Shown piece after piece: positions 1-11,170 of a DNA stretch of 64,000 nt. Position 1 is the first letter of the stretch. Each line of letters begins with the position of its first letter. The position numbers and the translations under genes were made by a program. The notes below the pieces were generated by a model. That model ran no database searches, was not told the origin of the DNA, and saw only the letters and a list, made by a program, of their open reading frames with translations. The DNA is from Maylandia zebra (lineage: Eukaryota > Chordata > Actinopteri > Cichliformes > Cichlidae): the NCBI RefSeq assembly GCF_041146795.1, contig NC_135172.1, forward strand, positions 12,204,137-12,268,136. Direction: 5' to 3'.

Positions 1-302
1 TTACGGCGCTGTGGCTGCTGTCTTTTTCTATTCTTTTTTTCACTTAAATGACATCGGGCAAGCAAGCCTATTTTTTCTGTTGTTCAATACTGAAGAAATT
101 TAAACTTTATATGCAGAACATTGTAGAATATTTTGAAGGTTATCTGCTATAAAAAGCCAGACAAGGAAAATCTCCTTCATGTTTTTCTGTGTTTTATTCT
201 CAGTTACTTTCACACAAAGGCATCTGCTGTGATGTTCACAATTCTGAAGAAGTCAGTACTGATAAATGATCAGAATTATAATATTTCTGACTGTCTGAGG
301 CT

Positions 303-376
303 AATTTGAATCGAATCGGGACTTTGAAAACCGGAATCGAATGGATTATAGAAATCAGTGATGATACCCAGCCCTA
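303..376. mobile_element. hAT-like transposon terminus (degenerate)
   Basis: The segment carries repeated 'GAATCGAATC'-type words and ends in ACCCAGCCCTAG. Read from the other strand this starts with the CAGGGCTGGGTA motif typical of hAT termini. No transposase is associated, so it is a fragment or a non-autonomous copy. Confidence 0.4.
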
Positions 377-574
377 GTGAGCAGCCTAGGCACGACAGAA
401 GTGGATGTAGCTGTAATAGGAAAAGAACTATTGCTAACTTTTCTGTTAAGTTAAGGCCTGATCCTTCTGAAATTCATAGCCAGTGCTCTGACACGGTGTC
501 ATCAATCTTTGAATGCTGAAAAAGCACAGTGTATCCAGAAAAACACATTATATTATATAAATTATTATAAAATT

Positions 575-654
575 TGTGTGCGCCTAACTTTTGTGCTGGT
601 ACACCTAACTTTTTAAAGTTAGGCGTACCGGCAAAAAGTTAGTCTAGAGCCCTG
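575..654. mobile_element. Foldback, hAT-like transposon end
   Basis: An imperfect inverted repeat of about 30 bp per arm (roughly 580-612 against 615-643) centres on CCTAACTTTTTAAAGTTAGG. The segment ends in TCTAGAGCCCTG, which read on the minus strand begins with CAGGGCTCTAGA, a hAT-type terminus. The bases fold directly back on themselves. Assignment to hAT is by terminus only. Confidence 0.45.
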
Positions 655-1949
655 CCTTAATGCCATTTTGGGGAGCATTTCAAGTTGCTATACATCAATA
701 TGACCATTATATCCCAAATGTTAATAATATCTATGCATTAAGTCCATAGTAACTACATAAAGTGCAAAAAAACTGCAATAAAATACAAAAAAATTTAAAT
801 TGTTTTTGTTTTGTTTTTTACACATATTTGTAGTTAGAAAATTGTATCCCTCAAAACTGTAAATTTAAAAAAGTTGCACATTGTTTCCAACCACAGGAAA
901 TTTGTTTTTGAGCATTTTTGAGGAAAAACAAAAATAAATATTATAATGCAAATTTGCAAACAAACAGCATGTGCATCAAAATAAACTATTACCAACAGTG
1001 CAGTTTGAGTTCTAAGCATCCCAGAAACAATACAGAAAAGAATAAAGTCAAACATGACTTTTAAAAACACCAGTATAGGTGTCGCTGAAGGCAGGTTTTG
1101 GCAGGTAAAGTTGGACATGTGATAGTTCGCGCTGGCATCTATTCCAACATAGGAAGTGCTATGAACAGCAAAGCGTGTTTCTGGTATATTATGTTTTTTT
1201 GCTGCAAGTGCTTTTTATGCAATTTCTGCAAATACATATGTGGAAGGAAACGTGACCTAGGGCAAGCTGATGGCATAAGATGTAAGTACAACTATTCCTA
1301 AATAAAATAATTGTGTTAGCTTAAGTGCAGTTCTACCGGGATTTTAAAATTGTTACGCAAAACGGAGCATTCCTGCTCCAATAGGCCTTAAAGGGTTAAT
1401 GGAGTATTTCTTAACACTAGTATCTGTCACCTTCTTTGTCGAACTCATTGTTTTCTCTGCAGTGGCTGAGCTGAGTCCAAGTAGCGTAAATGTTCCCCTG
1501 CTGCTCCGTCAGACTCTTCTCCTCCTGCTGATCAGCTGGGACACAAAACAGAACTTTGTTAGGCTCCACACTGCACTGAAGAGTCAAAGTGTCTCATATG
1601 TTCATCTGAGAGCACAAACAACAAATTTTAGCTTCCCTGGGTGAGCAACTTGTTTAAAACATACACAAAAGGTTTGAGCACCGATACCAAATTCAGCAGT
1701 ATGGCACACCAGTACCAGGAGAGCAATTCCTCTTTAAAAAAAGCCCTGGCAAAGAACAAAAACAGAACAATCGATGGACCTGCATAAACGAGTACAGTGT
1801 TTCCCAACCACTGTGCCGCGGCATATATACGTGTGCCGTGAGAACTGATCAGGTGTGCCGTGGAAGATTATCCTATCTGAGTGGGTGTAGAAATCTGAGC
1901 CATGATCTGAGTAACCCTCATCACTCAGTCACACTCCGATTCTCTACTT

Positions 1950-2118
1950 ATATCAAGTCCATTGCACTACTTTCAAGCATTCTGCAACCTGTCCTCTAAT
2001 TTATTCTTACTGTCTTACTATTTATATTGTTTTCCATGCACGGTTGGTGTGGAGCACCCACAATTTAGTTGAATATGTACAAAGACAATAAAAGACTATT
2101 CTATTCTATTTTAAAAAC
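1950..2118 (+). mobile_element. LINE-type retroposon 3' tail
   Basis: The segment ends in CAATAAAAGACTATTCTATT followed by a short (ATTCT)n run. This is the form of the 3' end of L2/Rex-like non-LTR retroposons and of SINEs that share their tails. No coding part is present. Confidence 0.55.
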
Positions 2119-3747
2119 TCTGCAGTACTTTTAAAACACAGATCCCCTCTTGGGGTTCGAGGCTGTATTTGTTTTAAAAATGAATCTCTGGTATCTCTGG
2201 CCTATCATTATTATTTTGCTAACAGTTAATCAGGCTCATTTACTGAATACTGATCAGAATTTATCAAATTATCTTTGAAATGATTCTAACAACAGGCCTC
2301 TCAGAGTGAGGCCAGTTTTTACAATCACATGCCCTGTGGGCTGACACAACTTTGCTGATAAGACAAAGGCAGCTGTGTTTTAGTCTGGAATACATTTATT
2401 TTTTACCTTTCTTTTAAATTGATTTCATTATAGCACTTTTACCGCCAACATATTTGGATTTTTTGGCGCTGGAAGTGACCTTATATTGATGATGGCTGGC
2501 GTTAGCTAGCTAGCTTGGATAGCATGCTGCATTCAAAAACTATGCAGGTGCCACACAGTGACAGAGATGCTAACTAGCGCTTAGTAACAGACTAATAAAA
2601 TAATAGAAACTCTGATTACACTTAGCTAATTTAAAAGCTTTCTTCTAATAATAACACTGTTTTCTTCTCTGTGTTTCATTAGCATTTGTTAATATTTTCT
2701 TGTAAATTAGTTTATAGCAGCTTGACTTGATGTAGAGGCTTTTTCTTTCAACTGGTTCACAAATAACTGACAACAGAGACCGAGGAGAGCAACAGAAAAC
2801 TTCACTCAGGAGCTAAATTCAAGATTGACTGAACTCAGATCAAAGTTACCTTAGTGCTTCACTTTAGATGAGGAAGAAAAATAAACTAAAACACAAACGC
2901 AATGAAGCGGGAACTTCGCGGCTTCTTCTTCTTTGGGGTTTTTCTTTGGCGGTTAGAGCTTTAAGGTGCATTACCGCCACCTGCTGGACTAGATGGTTCT
3001 TAAACTAAAACTAGACATTTAAAAGTATTTTAATAAACAATAAAAACAAAGACAAAATGTTTCAGTGTGTTATATTCATGAACATAAACATCAGATGGCT
3101 TCAGCTTACGCTTACCCCCATTTATTTAAGAGAATTTGCTCTCTGCAGGCAAGGATTTTTTGTTTAGAGGATCTTTGTAAGCCTGTATTTACTTTAAAAG
3201 AAGGGAAGCACTTCTTCATTCTACAGAAAAGGTGACACATTACAGATGAGTTCATAAAAAGTGTCTCTGTCACTCTTTCAAGGCTCTGTCACTTTTTCTT
3301 TTTGACTGGAACAGCATGGTAAAGTAGGCCTAGGCTGCCATCTTGTGGCAGTGTGTTGTTACTACAACATATGAAATTGTGTTTCTATTGGAAATATAAT
3401 TCAGCACCACTGAGCCGCTCTCTCAGTTACAAACTGAACCTGTTTCTTAGACATATAAATCACTAAGTACAGTGAAGCTTTTGGTTTTGTAAAAGTGTTT
3501 CTTATTCTAAATGCATGTTGATTTTTATCAGGGTGAAGAGCAGTTAGCAGTGCATTCATGGACATCTTTAAACTATTAATTGAAGAATCTTTGGTGATGA
3601 TGGCATGAACTAGAAGCGCAAGCTCCAGGTGAGACTGCACAGAACAACAAGTGTCCTTATTAAACTGCATCAACTGATGACTTCTCACAATTTTATTCCA
3701 CTGTGTGTTTTTATCATTGAACGTTTCTGTCTTCAGGTTTCTCTCAG

Positions 3748-3860
3748 ACCAAGATTGAATGTGATGACAAGGGTGATGAATGGTGTGACATGTGCTGCTG
3801 GCCCACAGAACCAGGTGAGTATGCTGTCCATGTGCTCTGCAACAATGAGGACATCCAACA
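3748..3860 (+). pseudogene. Filamin-like immunoglobulin-repeat exon fragment
   Basis: Filamins are actin cross-linkers built of about 24 Ig-like repeats. After a TTTCTCTCAG acceptor, one open frame reads [17 protein letters not shown] and then [20 protein letters not shown], matching the conserved '[22 protein letters not shown]' signature of filamin repeats. The usual GSCDVRY core is altered to EWCDMCC. After NNEDIQ the frame runs into unrelated sequence without the expected HSPF continuation, so the end is approximate. No other filamin exon lies nearby, so this is an isolated, probably dead exon. FLNA, FLNB and FLNC cannot be told apart. Confidence 0.6.
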
Positions 3861-3954
3861 CTCTCAGTTAAGATTAGTTTTCATGATTGTTGCCTCAAGG
3901 CCTGAGATCATGGTGGTGGGCTTGTGATGGACACACATGGCTGAAACCTCTCCT

Positions 3955-4215
3955 GTAGAGGCTAAGCCCAGGCTTGAAACCACTGGGGTGTTCGTTGGCA
4001 GGGGTGACGCAATGTCACTGGTATGCATGAATTTATTAAACTTGATACAGTCCAATAACTCCAGCCTTACTCATCTTGTCCTTCAGATTCTTTATTTCTA
4101 GGATTTAACAGCAGCGCAGCGGTCACAAACTGTTTGCTTCCTCCCGATCAACAACACAGCTGCTGCTAATTACGTGTGTCTACCTTAAATATCTTCACAA
4201 ACTCAAAATGTGACC
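3955..4215. repeat. Interspersed repeat, copy A
   Basis: It shares extensive diverged identity with 14212-14440 and its mirror copy. Shared words include GCTTGAAACC/GCTTGAAGCC, GGTATGCATGAATT, AGTCCAATAACTCCAGC, GCGCAGCGGTCACAAAC and a TTACGTGYGTC..CCTTAAATA block. It is an old dispersed element of unassigned class. Confidence 0.6.
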
Positions 4216-4268
4216 TCTAGCACCAAACGCTTGCTGCAGTTCTTGGTGTCAGAGGTGACACACAAGGT

Positions 4269-5536
4269 ATAGCACAGATGTCGTTATACTGCTCCAGCTG
4301 TGTATTGCTAGCTGTGGGGAGGCTTTTTATCTTGTTTACAGCATCTCTCCTGAGCAGGAAGCTCTGCCAGCCCAGCTCGGCTCTGAGCCAGACGTTATAG
4401 TATGAGTGGACCAAGATGATGGTGCTTCCCATCATACTCCACTCGCCAAATACACTCTCTGATGCACCACAGCACACCGCAACCTGGTGAGGTAACAAAT
4501 CACTGACAGTGAGGCAGAGACAGTGCTGATGCATTACATGACAGTGTTGGTTTACAGTCAGAACTTAGCAAAGAGTTGCTGTACGTGTGTGTGACACATA
4601 CCAGAAACTCCAGCAATCTGTAGGTCCCATTTACACAATATATGACTTCATCCATGTTCTCCACTGGAGCTTTATGAAACTCCTCCACCATGAAGAGAAC
4701 AACAGGTCAACAGAGTGCCAAGCACCTGGCGGTAGAGTGTTTCAGAGTTATTATGGAATTAAAAAACAAGCAAATATACATGTTTAATTATTATTGGCCT
4801 GAACTGTTTGGGTAGAGCAAGTTTAAACTATTTAATTTAATGTTTTTGCACACTGCGATGCGGTTGTGTGTTACCTGGAGAGAGGTGAGGATTGAGGAGG
4901 AGATGATGATGAGAAGCCAGAAGTCCGTGTGGAAGAACTGGCAGATCATAAAAGCCATGTACGCTGGAAAGATCAGCAGGAAGGGACAGAGAGAAACTGC
5001 ACGGAAGTGCTTCCACAAACTCCTACGGGACGGGCAGCAAAACCAGCGTATGAGAAAGCAGTCAGGTTGATAACAGGCTTTGCAAACACACATTCAGTCA
5101 GATTACATTTATTGATGTCAAAAAGACAAACTGCCTGTTTAAGAATGAAGAAAGAAGGACAGTACACCGTAGTATTACTTAACTTATGATGTTAGCATGA
5201 GTTGTACTGATGACCATAGATAATGAATTCTGTGATAATTAACTAACTGCCCATAGTTATTAATAGTTGTTTATGATCAGTAAAAAATAAAACAAACAGT
5301 GGGACACAGAGTTTTCTTAAAAATAAACACATGAAAAAAGTCTTTGGTATATTATCTTAATTGCCTCTACATGCTCCCAGGGCTAGGACTCAGCTATCTC
5401 CAGCATGGACTGCAGGATGGAAGCAACAACAATAAAGAGGATGATAGAGAGGAGGAAGGCTCTGTGGATGACCTGCAGCTCAATGAGGCCAGTTTGGACA
5501 GCAAGGATTAGCAAGGTGATCCCTTCAGTCATCCCC
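4269..5536 (-). pseudogene. RNF145-like (TRC8-family) membrane E3 ligase, partial
   Basis: Four exon-like blocks lie in order on the minus strand: about 5536-5390, 5022-4875, 4705-4602 and 4483-4269. They encode hydrophobic TRC8_N-type sequence: TEGITLLILAVQTGLIELQV, SLWKHFRAVSLCPFLLIFPA, FHTDFWLLIIISSSILTSLQ, VEEFHKAPVENMDEVIY and STIILVHSYYNVWLRAELGW. RNF145 and RNF139 are multipass ER-membrane RING ubiquitin ligases tied to sterol control. AG acceptors and some GT donors are visible (ends at 4875 and 4602). The first block runs into an in-frame stop (LEIAES then TAG) where the family continues. The last block stops at NDICAI, where the first RING cysteines should follow, without a recognisable donor. 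The N-terminus and RING are absent, so I read it as a non-functional fragment. RNF145 is preferred over RNF139 on motif resemblance only. Confidence 0.7.
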
Positions 5537-5544
5537 CTGCACAG

Positions 5545-6319
5545 AGAGGAAACAAATTAGAGCAACACACCACAATTATATGCCTTGGCTTTGCACTCAA
5601 GTTGGAGATCATATACACGTTTATCCAGACTTGACCTTTGGGTATACAATGTCAATTATTTTATCCTATTAGACAGTTGTGTGAAATGCAGACATCCTTA
5701 AAGAACAGTGTAGTAGCGGCCGGTAATAAACCAGTCCTCATAAAGGAACAGTGCTCTTTAATGAATTCAGCACAGACTTTACATCGTAGAGGTAACAGGG
5801 AGACACAACAAGTTATCAGTTAGCCATCTAACTATACTCTAACTCTAAAACTTTTCCAACTCCACTTTACTCTTATTTCACGACACCACCCTCTAGTGGT
5901 GCAATATGGTACGATCATTACAGGACAACATCTCCTCTCTCTTTATGAAAAGAGTTCACCAAATAGCGTAGTACAGAAATAAAGTAATTCACTGTTTAGC
6001 AAGTCACACATACACTTGTGAACTTAAATGTCGCAATAGTTATACCATCAGAATACTACAACTAGCAAAGTTTAATAAGCCTGAAACTATATTGCACTCC
6101 TACGTAAAATGAAAAGAAATTATTATTCCAGTTTTTCCATGACAATTTTTTCTTAGTGCATTGGTGGCAGAAAATCAGTTCTTTTTAAACTCAAGATAGA
6201 ACAAGTAATAACATTTCTCTAATGTTCTTTTTCAAGCAACCTATTATGCTACAATATAGTCTTTGTGCCAGCGAGGCTTGTACTTGACGCGTGGCAGTCT
6301 TCTGGCAGTAGGTGAGCCA
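5545..6319. other. No recognisable feature
   Basis: AT-rich sequence with no exon signature, RNA gene or clear repeat boundary that I can support. Confidence 0.5.
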
Positions 6320-6562
6320 GTCTGAGTGTGGTGCAGCCTAGCAGCTCAGTAGGTAGAGTGGTGGCCCCATGATCGGAAGGTCGGGGGTTCGACTCCACTG
6401 AACGGCTACCCTGAGGTACCCCTGAGCAAGGTACCGTCCCTACACACTGCTCCCCAGGCGCTGCACTGGTGGCTGCCCACTGCTTCACTGGGTGAATGGG
6501 TTAAATGCAGAGGAATTATTTCCCTATGGGGACTAACAAGCTCACTTTACACTTTACTTACT
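6320..6562 (+). mobile_element. tRNA-derived SINE
   Basis: The 5' part (about 6335-6410) looks like a tRNA: TAGCTCAGTAGGTAGAGTGG-type box A and GGTCGGGGGTTCGACTCC box B, the split pol III promoter of SINEs. A body follows with CTGAGGTACCCCTGAGCAAG and GGTTAAATGCAGAGG, common in fish SINEs, and then a short ACTTTAC tail. It inserted just downstream of the gypsy pol fragment. Confidence 0.75.
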
Positions 6563-6563
6563 T

Positions 6564-8795
6564 TTACACAGTGTCAGCGTTCTTTTCAGTCACTGGGCGA
6601 CAGCGTGCTAGATGAGTGGCATTCCAACTCTTTCCATCACTCAGCAAGAAGGCATTCAAGCCTTTGGCTTTTGTTACTGTTACAGGAGGGGTAAATCTGG
6701 GATGTCCTTTGGGAACATGGTGGGGTTTCCTTATCCTCACACTCTCTCCTGGTAGAAAAGAAGGTTTCCGTGCGTGACGCCTACCATCAGTGTAACGTTG
6801 CATTTTCAACTGATATTTCTGAACTGAGTGACGTGCAACGTATCCAGTGGAGACACAGCAGGAGGCAAAGGGAGTACATCCAGTATAGTACGCATCTTCC
6901 TGCCACACAGGAGTTCTTAGGGAGAGGGAAGTAGAGGGAAGTAGTTGCATGCGGTGTTGCACAGTAAACTTGAAGCCAATCCAGCACAGTCGCCTTCCAT
7001 GGTTTCGACTGCTGGATTGATGTCTGGATACAGGTGCGGAGGGCACGATGAAACCGTTCGATTGCTCCGTTTGCAGCTGGGTAGTAGACAGATGTTCTGC
7101 TGTGGGAGATGCCTCTATTCTGGAGGAATGAGGTGAACATTACAGAGGTGAACTGTGCACCATTGTCAGTTATGATAAGACAATGTTGGATAACACCTCC
7201 CACCCACTCCATGACATGTTGGTCAGTCACAGGAGCTCGTTCAGTGAGAGACTGAGATTACCGAAAAGCACCACTGAACGACACAGGAAATCATTCCTGC
7301 CTGTGGCCATCTCCCTGTACAACGCATCCACTTAACACACTGTTTGCTGCTACAACTACACATGTTTCTTTTCCAAATATTTATTTATAAGTGACGTATG
7401 TATGTATGTATATATATGTATATATTGTACTATTCTTAGTTAGCGTATTGTCTGTCTTGTCTTAATGTTGGTTTAAAATGGAGCACTGTAACAAAAAATA
7501 ATTTCCCCCAGGGATCAATAAAGTATTCTGATTCTGATTCTGATTCTGATGTTCTCTGGGTTGCCATGACGACTAAAGACAGATGAGAGGAACTGAATGA
7601 CATCATCAGTAGTAGCATAAGGTGAAAAGGCAAGCTCAGGCCATTTGGAGTAGTAGTCAGTCAATGTTATGACGTATCTACAAGCAGGTATTGCAGTATC
7701 AAAAGGCCCAACAATGTCAAGACCAAGTTTTTTCCACGGTCCATCAGGCAGTGGGACGGGTTGGAGAGGAGCAGGATTAGTATGTGCAGTTTTGTCATTG
7801 GACTGGCAAAGGAGGCATGAGGTTATGGCAGACTGAACTTGTGAGTCCATTTTTGGCCACCAGTAGAGATCTCTTAATCTTTGTTTTGTGCGCACAATGG
7901 TGACTTTCATGTGCCAGTGCAATCAGTTTAGGTCTCACTGAAAGTGGTGCAATGAGCCTTGAGCCTCTGAGAACATAATCACTTAGGGTTGAGAGTTCAT
8001 TACGGATTTTGTAGTAAGGTGCAAGCGTGACATCAAGTGCTTTGATTGAGGCAGGCCAGCCACTTTGTATTTGTGAACGCAAAGCAACCAGTTCAGGGCA
8101 AGTTGAACAGGCAGAGTCAAAGCCCGCAACTGGAAGTGAGGACATGGCAGCAGAAACTTGGGCTACCATTTCATGATCTGAATCTGATGTGGAATGGGAA
8201 GAAACGGGCAGGGGCAGGCGAGAGAGACAGTCAGCTGTATAGTTCTGAGAACCTGGGCGGCAAATAACATCATAGTCAAAACACAGGAGGCGGGCAGACC
8301 AGCGGGCGATGCGCATGCCAACCCTATTAAACCCTTTGGTGCTCAGCAGCGTTGTCAGAGCTTGGTGGTCTGTCCGCAGAGTGAAACGTCGGCCCCACAA
8401 ATACGTTCTCCATTTCTCTGCAGCCCACACACAAGCATAAGCTTCTTTTTCAACAGTTGAGTACTTTTGATCTGTTGCAGACAGTGTGCGGTAAGCAAAC
8501 GCCACAGGTTTTTCTGTGCCATCAGGTTGCACTTGAGCAAATACAGCACCAAGCCCATAGTCACTTGCATCAGTAGAGATCACAACACGCAAGGCAGGGT
8601 CAAACAGTGCCAGTGCAGGACTATTCACCAGGAGTTTTTTTACTTCTTCAAAGCTCGCTTGTGCACCTGAAGTCCATGTGAAAGTGTTCTTGTCGTTAGC
8701 ACAGCCACACATAGGGGCTACAACAGTTGCAAAGTTTGGCAAAACTTGGAGTACCATGACACCAAGCCCAGGAAGGATCTCAAACTGAGGGAACT
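6564..8795 (-). mobile_element. Ty3/gypsy retrotransposon pol fragment, broken
   Basis: Read on the minus strand from 8795 there is the end of a reverse transcriptase (SFLGLVSWYSKF), an RNase H domain (STDASDYGLGAVFAQ, STVEKEAYA, RTDHQAL), an integrase zinc-binding part (HESHH, CLLCQ), an integrase core (LGLDIVGPF, TDYYSKWPE, ITDNGAQFTS, YYPAANGAIERFHRA) and the integrase C-terminus (FLPGESVRIRKPHHVPKGH), ending at 6564. It is dead three ways. It is 5'-truncated in the RT at about 8795. The frame changes by one base in the zinc-binding region near 7898. A retroposon tail (7236-7553) sits inside the integrase core. No LTRs are recognised. Confidence 0.85.
7236..7553 (+). mobile_element. LINE-type 3' end inserted in gypsy integrase
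   Basis: The insert reads GGAAATCATTCCTGCCTGTG, CATCTCCCTGTACAACGCAT, then an AT-rich 3' UTR, GGGATCAATAAAGTATTCTG and a (ATTCTG)n tail at 7528-7552. This is the usual 3' end of fish L2/Rex-like LINEs. It is on the strand opposite to the gypsy pol it interrupts and is therefore younger than that element. Confidence 0.75.
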
Positions 8796-8819
8796 GAGGA
8801 GGATTAAAGGGGCAGCACA

Positions 8820-8969
8820 GCAGCGTTTTGGAAAATAGTGTAAAGGCTTTTCAGGAAGCTTTTAGGACGCTGTGAAAATACTGAATTTGAATAGTGGAGG
8901 CTAGAAGTAGTGAATGTATCCTTCCTCTCTATCATTAGATGGAGAGAGTGTACAAAGGCCGGCATAGTG
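8820..8969 (+). repeat. 150-bp direct repeat, copy 1
   Basis: This 150-bp segment, from GCAGCGTTTTGG to GGCCGGCATAGTG, recurs in direct orientation at 10904-11053 with about three mismatches. The pair brackets a segment of about 1.9 kb holding two tRNA genes. Confidence 0.85.
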
Positions 8970-9467
8970 GGTCTGTGGCCACTCTTGCGCTTTTGCGTGT
9001 CCGTCAGCCAGCTGTGGAGAAGAGCAAAGTTTTTACATGCAAAGAGCTGAAGTGAAAAGCAGTGTTCCAAACAATGAAATGTGTCCACTCTTTGTGCTTT
9101 TCATGCAGTAATGTTTGATGTTTGAAGCTATTTCTGCTGTTGTCCCATTCCCGGTGAAATCCGCTGTCCCTCCAATCCCGATCCTCTTGCAAAGCAATCA
9201 GCATTTGTCAGACGCATCAGTCATTGGCGGTACTCAGACAGGATCCTGGATGACTACACGTCTGGGGTGCCTAAGAGAGCAATTGAAGGATGCCATGTTT
9301 ACTGAATATGTGCCTAATTTTGTCAGGACATAGCTGGGTCCATTGCTTCTGCGTGCTCTATTTTCACAAGCAAAGGCCTGGCTCTTTCTCCTGGCACCTT
9401 CTCAGGTGATCTCCATGCCGTGGCTTCTTCTCAAATCAACGTCTGGACTGCCGCAAAACAGCTGACC

Positions 9468-9548
9468 GTTGTCGACAGGATTCGAACCTGTGCGGGGAGA
9501 CCCCAATGGATTTCGAGTCCATCGCCTTGACCGCTCGGCCACAACAAC
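9468..9548 (-). tRNA. tRNA-Ser (anticodon CGA)
   Basis: The minus strand gives an 81-nt class II tRNA. The acceptor GTTGTTG pairs with CGACAAC through one G-U wobble, the D-arm is GGCCGAGCGGTC, and the anticodon stem-loop ATGGACTCGAAATCCAT carries CGA. A long variable arm (GGGGTCTCCCC) and a T-arm with GGTTCGAATCC follow. Box A and box B are intact and no intron is seen, so it could be transcribed. The 3' CCA is not encoded, as normal for eukaryotes. Confidence 0.93.
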
Positions 9549-9571
9549 CACATTTGGTTTTGGAGCTACAT

Positions 9572-9623
9572 ACTTGAAAGACATACGTCTTCCAAGTCCT
9601 ACGCCACACGTCTTTCAAGTAGG
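9572..9623. repeat. Inverted repeat beside tRNA-Ser
   Basis: ACTTGAAAGACATACGT and ACGTCTTTCAAGT face each other across about 22 bases, just upstream of the tRNA-Ser gene. They may be the ends of a small insertion or chance. Confidence 0.4.
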
Positions 9624-10124
9624 ATGTGCACAACAACGGCCACGCTGGATTGTAAATGCGGTAGCTGCATGACTTTGGTGAGAAAGCTTGTGGTTTTGCA
9701 GTTCCGTGAGATTGGTGCAGCACAGCTGCGGTTGAAGCTAGCTGGCTGACATTAGCTTGCTTGTTTGCATGAACAGTAACACACACAGCTGATGATTTTG
9801 CCACCGCAAAGAGCTGATCAGTACATGGTTAGTAAAATGTTATCTTCATTCCAAACATTCAGCACAATATTTAAAGTGGGACTGGGTGTCTTTATGAAGA
9901 AGTAGCGTGTCCAATCCCAGTGTCATGTAAGAAGGTATAGGTATGAAGTGATGAGAACTCAAAGCCTGTGTGAACAGTGTCTTTCCACAGCAAACGGTAG
10001 CAGCGAGGCCGATGAAGAATGCACCTGGCCTGACATTGTAAGCCTTTGCAGAAAGAGCGGAGAACGTTTTTAGTGTAAAACAGTACGCAGCCCACATGCT
10101 TGAACAGCACTGCGAGAAGCAACT

Positions 10125-10195
10125 GCGATGGCCGGGAATCGAACCCGGGTCAACTGCTTGGAAGGCAGCTATGCTCGCCACTATACCACCATCGC
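10125..10195 (-). tRNA. tRNA-Gly (anticodon UCC)
   Basis: The minus strand gives a 71-nt cloverleaf. The acceptor GCGATGG pairs with CCATCGC, the D-arm is GTGGTATAGTGGCGAGCAT, and the anticodon loop CTTCCAA carries TCC between CTGC and GCAG stem bases. The T-arm CCGGGTTCGATTCCCGG is perfect. Pol III boxes are intact and there is no intron. It lies about 0.6 kb from tRNA-Ser on the same strand. Confidence 0.93.
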
Positions 10196-10574
10196 TGTGA
10201 AAAACTGCAACATCACTGATTCATTGTCCGGCTTATGAAGCTTTCAGGACAATTAACAAGGTGGGCATTGGGATTACTCGCTTGTCAGGTTCTAAACTGG
10301 TCAAAAGGTGGATCACTAAAAAGACTAGTGCTCTCATGCAACTGCACATTTAATCTCATCAGCTAAGCTTCTTTGCTACTCAAGTGTGGCCTCTCACGCA
10401 TTTAAACTCTTGTGTGATTTTTAGCACCTTGAGAGTCGCAATGGTCACGCGAGTTCTTCAGGTCACAGCAGACAAGGTGCGAATAGGTGTGAATCTGTCT
10501 TGGGACGAATCTGGGACGAGGACGTCTTTGGCTCCTCTCTCAAGTTATTGGACTTTGGCAAAAAGGTTTCACGC

Positions 10575-10900
10575 TTAATTAAAAAATGAGAGCAAGTGTC
10601 TGTGTCCCGAATACAAAGTGGGAGCTGGTTCCACAGAGAGGGGCCTGAAAAGTGATGGCTCTGCCTTCCATTGTACTTTTAAATCCCCTCGGAAGACAGC
10701 AGTCTGAGAGCAAAGCACTCTGTTGGGATGATATGGCACTGTGAGATCTTGTAGACAAAATTGGGGGTGATTATTCAAGACCTTGTGTGTGTGAGGGCAA
10801 GTATTTGGATTTTTATTTGGGATTTAATTGGGAGCCAATGAAGAGAGAAGTCCATATGGGGGAAATATACTCTCTCCTTCCAGTCCCTGACTGTGCTCTG
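10575..10900 (-). mobile_element. Degenerate LINE 3' coding fragment
   Basis: The plus strand contains GGGAGCCAATGAAGAG, the antisense of the LHWLP motif near the LINE ORF2 C-terminus. The surrounding text has the form of reverse-complemented C-terminal LINE sequence. It is highly diverged with no intact frame. The identification rests on one short motif and general resemblance. Confidence 0.35.
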
Positions 10901-10903
10901 GAT

Positions 10904-11053
10904 GCAGCGTTTTGGAAAATAGTGTAAAGGCTTTTCGGGAAGCTTTTAGGACACTGTGAAAATACTCAATTTGAATAGTGGAGGCTAGAAGTAGTGAATG
11001 TATCCTTCCTCTCTATCATTAGATGGAGAGAGTGTACAAAGGCCGGCATAGTG
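10904..11053 (+). repeat. 150-bp direct repeat, copy 2
   Basis: Partner of 8820-8969, same orientation, about 98% identical by eye. It lies immediately upstream of the HMG-box exon, so it may be intron sequence of that gene duplicated or reinserted 2.1 kb upstream. Confidence 0.85.
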
Positions 11054-11170
11054 TGTGTACCAGAGCAGGGCTGTGTGTAAAGCACAGCCAGGCAGCTGAA
11101 CACTGTATTGTTCTCTATTTTGTCCTCTTTGAGCGGGAGACGAGCCACCACAGCTGGCAACACCTGTCAG

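Larger units (their letters stand above)
1..3700. other. Non-coding stretch rich in transposon debris
   Basis: I see no convincing exon here. The stretch is AT-rich and contains remnants described separately: two hAT-like termini, a foldback and a LINE-type tail. A low-complexity motif repeating 'GTGCCG...' near 1800-1870 looks like another degenerate DNA transposon end. Short ORFs (for example 1399-1644) have no recognisable family signature and no supporting splice context. Confidence 0.6.
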
